From: Nymphaea colorata
Taxonomy: Eukaryota; Streptophyta; Magnoliopsida; Nymphaeales; Nymphaeaceae
NCBI RefSeq assembly: GCF_008831285.2
Contig: NC_045149.1
Location: 17,313,035-17,377,034 of the forward strand
DNA: 64,000 nucleotides
Direction of reading: 5' to 3'
The translations under genes and the position numbers were made by a program. Under the pieces are notes generated by a model that was given only the letters and a program-made list of their open reading frames with translations, was not told where the DNA came from and did no database searches. Shown here in pieces: positions 60,605 to 64,000 of this stretch (its first letter is position 1; each line of letters starts with the position of its first letter).

Positions 60605-63600
60605 CGAAGGTGAAAATTATGGAGGAATGTGGAAGTCCCATTTGTCAATTTGCGTAATGTGGATGCATTTGTCTGTACATTTATTGTATTTTTGCAATAA
60701 TTTTTCCTTTCTCTTAGGCCGTGATCTCTGTTGGGAGTGTCACGTTCAGTGAATCAGTGGCAAGAGTGTGATTGGAATTATCAACGGTCGACAAGAAAAA
60801 AAAGGTTTCGTTTTTCACATGCGTCGCTCATAAGGCTGCCGGAATCACAGTTTGCCTCAAATTCACGGCCACTAGTCGCCATTATTTACAGACCGTCGAT
60901 TTCCGAAGCATTAACAGGCGATGCACTTTCTTCAGTGGGTCCAACGGGAACGAAGACATGACTACACGTATCTTCTTTTTTTTTTTTTTTTTCCTTGAAA
61001 TACTTTTTCATTATTAGCAGGAAGAGTTCAGAGTACGCAGGATTTGGTCTTTAGGATTTACATTTTTTCTGGTTGTACAGAATCTGATTTTTCATTGAAA
61101 TCTAAGCGGTTCAAAACTTGAGAAAGATCAGTCACAATTAAATTGGTTTCACTTTCAATCATGTCGGATGCTAATGCCAAATGTTGCTGGATGACTGAAA
61201 TTTAAAAATTTATCATTAAACCACAGTCATTACACTGGTATTAGCGACAGTTTATAGTGACTTTAGCAACTATTTGTAGTCCTTTTAATGATCAATTTTA
61301 AATTTTAGTCATAGACAACTATATGGTATTCTGCAGCATGGAGTGTATATATATATATATATCTCTTCTTTTCCCAATGTTCAACAATGAAGATTCAATA
61401 AAAAGAGATAGATTGAGATTCCAAGCAAATAAAGCAGAACTTGAAGAAGAATAGAGGGGTTCAATTCTATTTGAAGTATACAAAATAAAAAAAACATTGA
61501 TTCAGCTTCTTCTTCAAAACTTATGGCTAAGATATAGAAACCAAGTATTTTAAATCGGATGTTCTAATCCGTTTCACTTCCTATCCACTATTGAGAAATG
61601 ACATGAAACAACTACAGGTGGAACCTTTTGTTGAGCAAATTGTCTTCTATTGTTCAACACTGATATTATGCTTCCCCTCCCTGTCCCTGCTCATCATAGC
61701 ACAGGAGAGTAAGGCTAATTTCTTCACAATCCCATATTGCAGTCCTCAAAGATCTCATTCATGTCCTCATGCTCATGATGCTTCCTCAATCTCTCATTCA
61801 TAATTAAGCATTTCTCATGGAAACTGTGGTCGCAAATGGATCAGATACGCGCATTGTGTCATTTTGGATGCACCGTGAGTTCATCCCCATTTAAACATCA
61901 GTGCATTTAGCTATCTTGGAACCGAACTGTTTGCATCCCCAAAGGCAAATCATTGTTTAAAAACAATGTTTTCGTGTTTATTATACCTTTCCTTCTCCCT
62001 AAAAGAACAAATACTTTTCCAATTAGCAGCACAAGATCATGTTCTTTTCTTTTATCAATTGCGCAGAAAGAAGTGCACCAACTTTTGGCTGACCATGTGC
62101 TTCCATCCTTCCAATGGGGCATTGCACGCTGCCACATGATTGAACCAATCCCCTTTTCCTCTACGCACATAAGAATCATATTTTATAAACGCTTTGACAT
62201 TGCCAATAACCAGATAAGAATGCATGAATTTTAGCAGCCATGACAGACAGAGCAGCGTGCAAGGAAGATCCACATCCCCTCTGCGCCTATGAAGAAGAGT
62301 CTGCTGTCCCCAACTTTAAGAGCTAAAAACTCCATCCTTATCAGATCCCCAAAAACACCACAAGTTTCCACATCCAAAGATATCTGAAATTAAAAAAAAA
62401 AGATTTGGTGCATGAAATCTGCTGCAGCACCATGTGGTGATTGCATGGGGACAATGGGAAGAGTCTGTGAGGAAAAAGAGCAAACACTTTTGGCTCTCTC
62501 TAGTCATTCAAGCTGTTCAGATTGTTGATGTTGTCCCCCTTGCTCCCAAAAGCAGCACCACACTCCTCCCCTCCTGCACTCCCGTCCACACCCTTCATTC
62601 CAAAAAATAAATAGTTCTCACACTGTCTGCTAGCATCATTGAGGCTGCATGGGACATCCCCTTAGCCAAAAACTTTGACTACAGAAAGCCTACTGTAAAA
62701 ACAAGGGCAGTCCCTAGGCCGCTGGACTCTGCAATTAGAGTTATTGGACTCTGCATAACAGTCAATTATGAAGAAAAAGATGTCAGTGGATTGGATGGGT
62801 TAGTCAGCAGTCATTGGATTCTGTGAGGCCAACTTTTTGATGTAGCAAGTGTCAATTAGTTCACAGGGGAATATTTTTTTGCAGCTGCCTCAGTAAACTG
62901 TTTCACCAATTGCATCATGTGATGCATCAAAAGAATGGAACAGTAAGTTTTTTGTGCAGTCGGCTGCCATGTTTAGCCTTTGTTTGGGAGCTTGCAGCCT
63001 GTGGGTATGGGGATGCATACTTCCATTTTCAGGAAGCCTTTCTGGGGAATGCAGAAGCCCACCAATATTCAAATCATCATGGTTTTTTTCTCAGTAAGAT
63101 CATGCTTATAATTAAGGTCATGAAAACTTAGGTTGTTTGATAGAGGAGAACACACAGAATGAACAGCATGTTCGGCGCTCCTCTTTCAACTTTCAAGAAT
63201 CCGACTGTGTGTGGAGAATGCCCTTACAGGCGTTGCTTGATTGAGCTGTCCCCTGTTTGCATGGACAAGCTGGCCGCTCAACCATTCTTCCCACGTCAGG
63301 AACGTGAATCAGACGACGTCTGCCATGAGAACTTCACTTTTGCTTGCGAAGAAGCCATTATTAGTACATTGACAAGCTTGTCATAATGAAGATTATAGTA
63401 GCAATGAGGCGACATAATTTCAGTCGGAATATCTGAATTAAATTTTACCATCTGTAGATAAGAATTTCCTGCCACCTTCGATTTAATTTCTTGCTACTCT
63501 GTTCATTTGGTTGATCTTTTGATGAACATGTGAGGCTCGAATGCCCTTCTGTTGGCATATACTGATAAAAGTTCGACTGGATCAACTTAAATATAGAAAA

Positions 63601-63930
63601 AAATAAAAAAGAGGACATTAGTGAATCAATCATTCATGTTGTCAAGGAAATGACATCTTCCAGTTTGCCAAAATTCACCAACTCCCACCAAATCTCCATG
63701 TTCTCGCATCCTGGATCTGACAAATCCAAAATTTGGCATTTCACCGCCAATTACAACATCTCAAGCTACACATCAATGAAATCTTCCAACTACCTTAGTG
63801 CACATATTATCTTTATTTGCATGTGTAGCAGATGGGTGTATCGATTACCTTTTTTATGCCAGCCAAAATATTTGATTGAACAAAAAGTTCTCTTAGCGGA
63901 TCCAACAATCTTATCAGGACATCTCCCTCC

Positions 63931-63933
<3 letters not shown>

Positions 63934-63986
<53 letters not shown>
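63934..63986. repeat. (TA)n microsatellite at right edge
   Basis: Pure TA run of about 53 bp ending two bases before the window edge. Confidence 0.95.
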
Positions 63987-63990
<4 letters not shown>

Positions 63991-64000
63991 CTCAGATATC

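Larger units (their letters stand above)
57621..63988. other. Gene-free right flank
   Basis: Upstream of the RING gene, 6.4 kb with no supported gene. It holds a GC-richer stretch at about 58.4-58.9 kb with open frames on both strands but no domain, several TA runs, a TAA repeat, and GATCC-word tracts. The frames at 59586-59810, 61953-62234 and 63159-63386 look non-coding. The window ends in a TA repeat. Confidence 0.6.

Noticed and set aside
61590-63070. Possible conserved miRNA precursor in the right flank
   Set aside because: No match to the conserved plant miRNA sequences I know, and no clean hairpin of precursor length.
63159-63386. Cysteine-containing 75-residue frame
   Set aside because: Cysteine spacing matches no peptide family I know, no signal peptide and no splice context.

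Overview
The window is nuclear DNA of a flowering plant. Evidence for this is the AT-rich background, genes of up to 18 exons with GT-AG introns of about 70 bp to 3 kb, plant-specific protein families, many microsatellites and small foldback repeats. The protein families do not fix the lineage. No bacterial operon, CRISPR array, rRNA gene, convincing tRNA gene or intact transposon polyprotein is seen. All gene models were built by hand: each splice junction was placed at a GT/AG that keeps the frame, and each model has a length divisible by three.

Layout, left to right. (1) 1-6441, plus strand: a KH-domain RNA-binding protein of the BTR1 type, cut at its 5' end by the window edge. (2) 8109-17869, minus: a 1572-residue protein with an N-terminal C2 (EEIG1/EHBP1-type) domain and a very long coiled coil, lying tail-to-tail with gene 1. 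(3) 17.9-25.7 kb: gene-poor, AT-rich DNA with several foldback (MITE-like) relics. (4) 25693-26313, plus: a single-exon NDR1/HIN1-like (LEA_2) membrane protein. (5) 26.3-29.7 kb: non-coding, with microsatellites, a 43-bp tandem repeat and an unexplained GC-rich patch. (6) 29724-30146, minus: the cyclin-dependent kinase subunit CKS, with a probable 2-kb 5'UTR intron. (7) 33947-45654, minus: an 18-exon, 956-residue nuclear protein with two TDBD-like modules, two PHD fingers and a C-terminal GNAT fold. (8) 49262-56803, minus: a 7-exon, 923-residue protein with a C-terminal RING finger, a probable E3 ubiquitin ligase. (9) 57.6-64.0 kb: gene-free, microsatellite-rich DNA.

The genes do not form a pathway. 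They do look like an old conserved neighbourhood. From memory, Arabidopsis carries a RING protein, two CKS genes and a PHD/acyltransferase protein side by side at AT2G27950-AT2G27980, and BTR1 next to a paralogous RING gene at AT5G04430-AT5G04460. The window would then hold both halves of that arrangement on one segment.

I found no convincing undescribed biological system. The most interesting non-genic signals are a foldback element in a TA-repeat target with a diverged second copy 30 kb away, a short dispersed repeat that always follows a TA/CA microsatellite, and a second foldback family with a shared internal palindrome.
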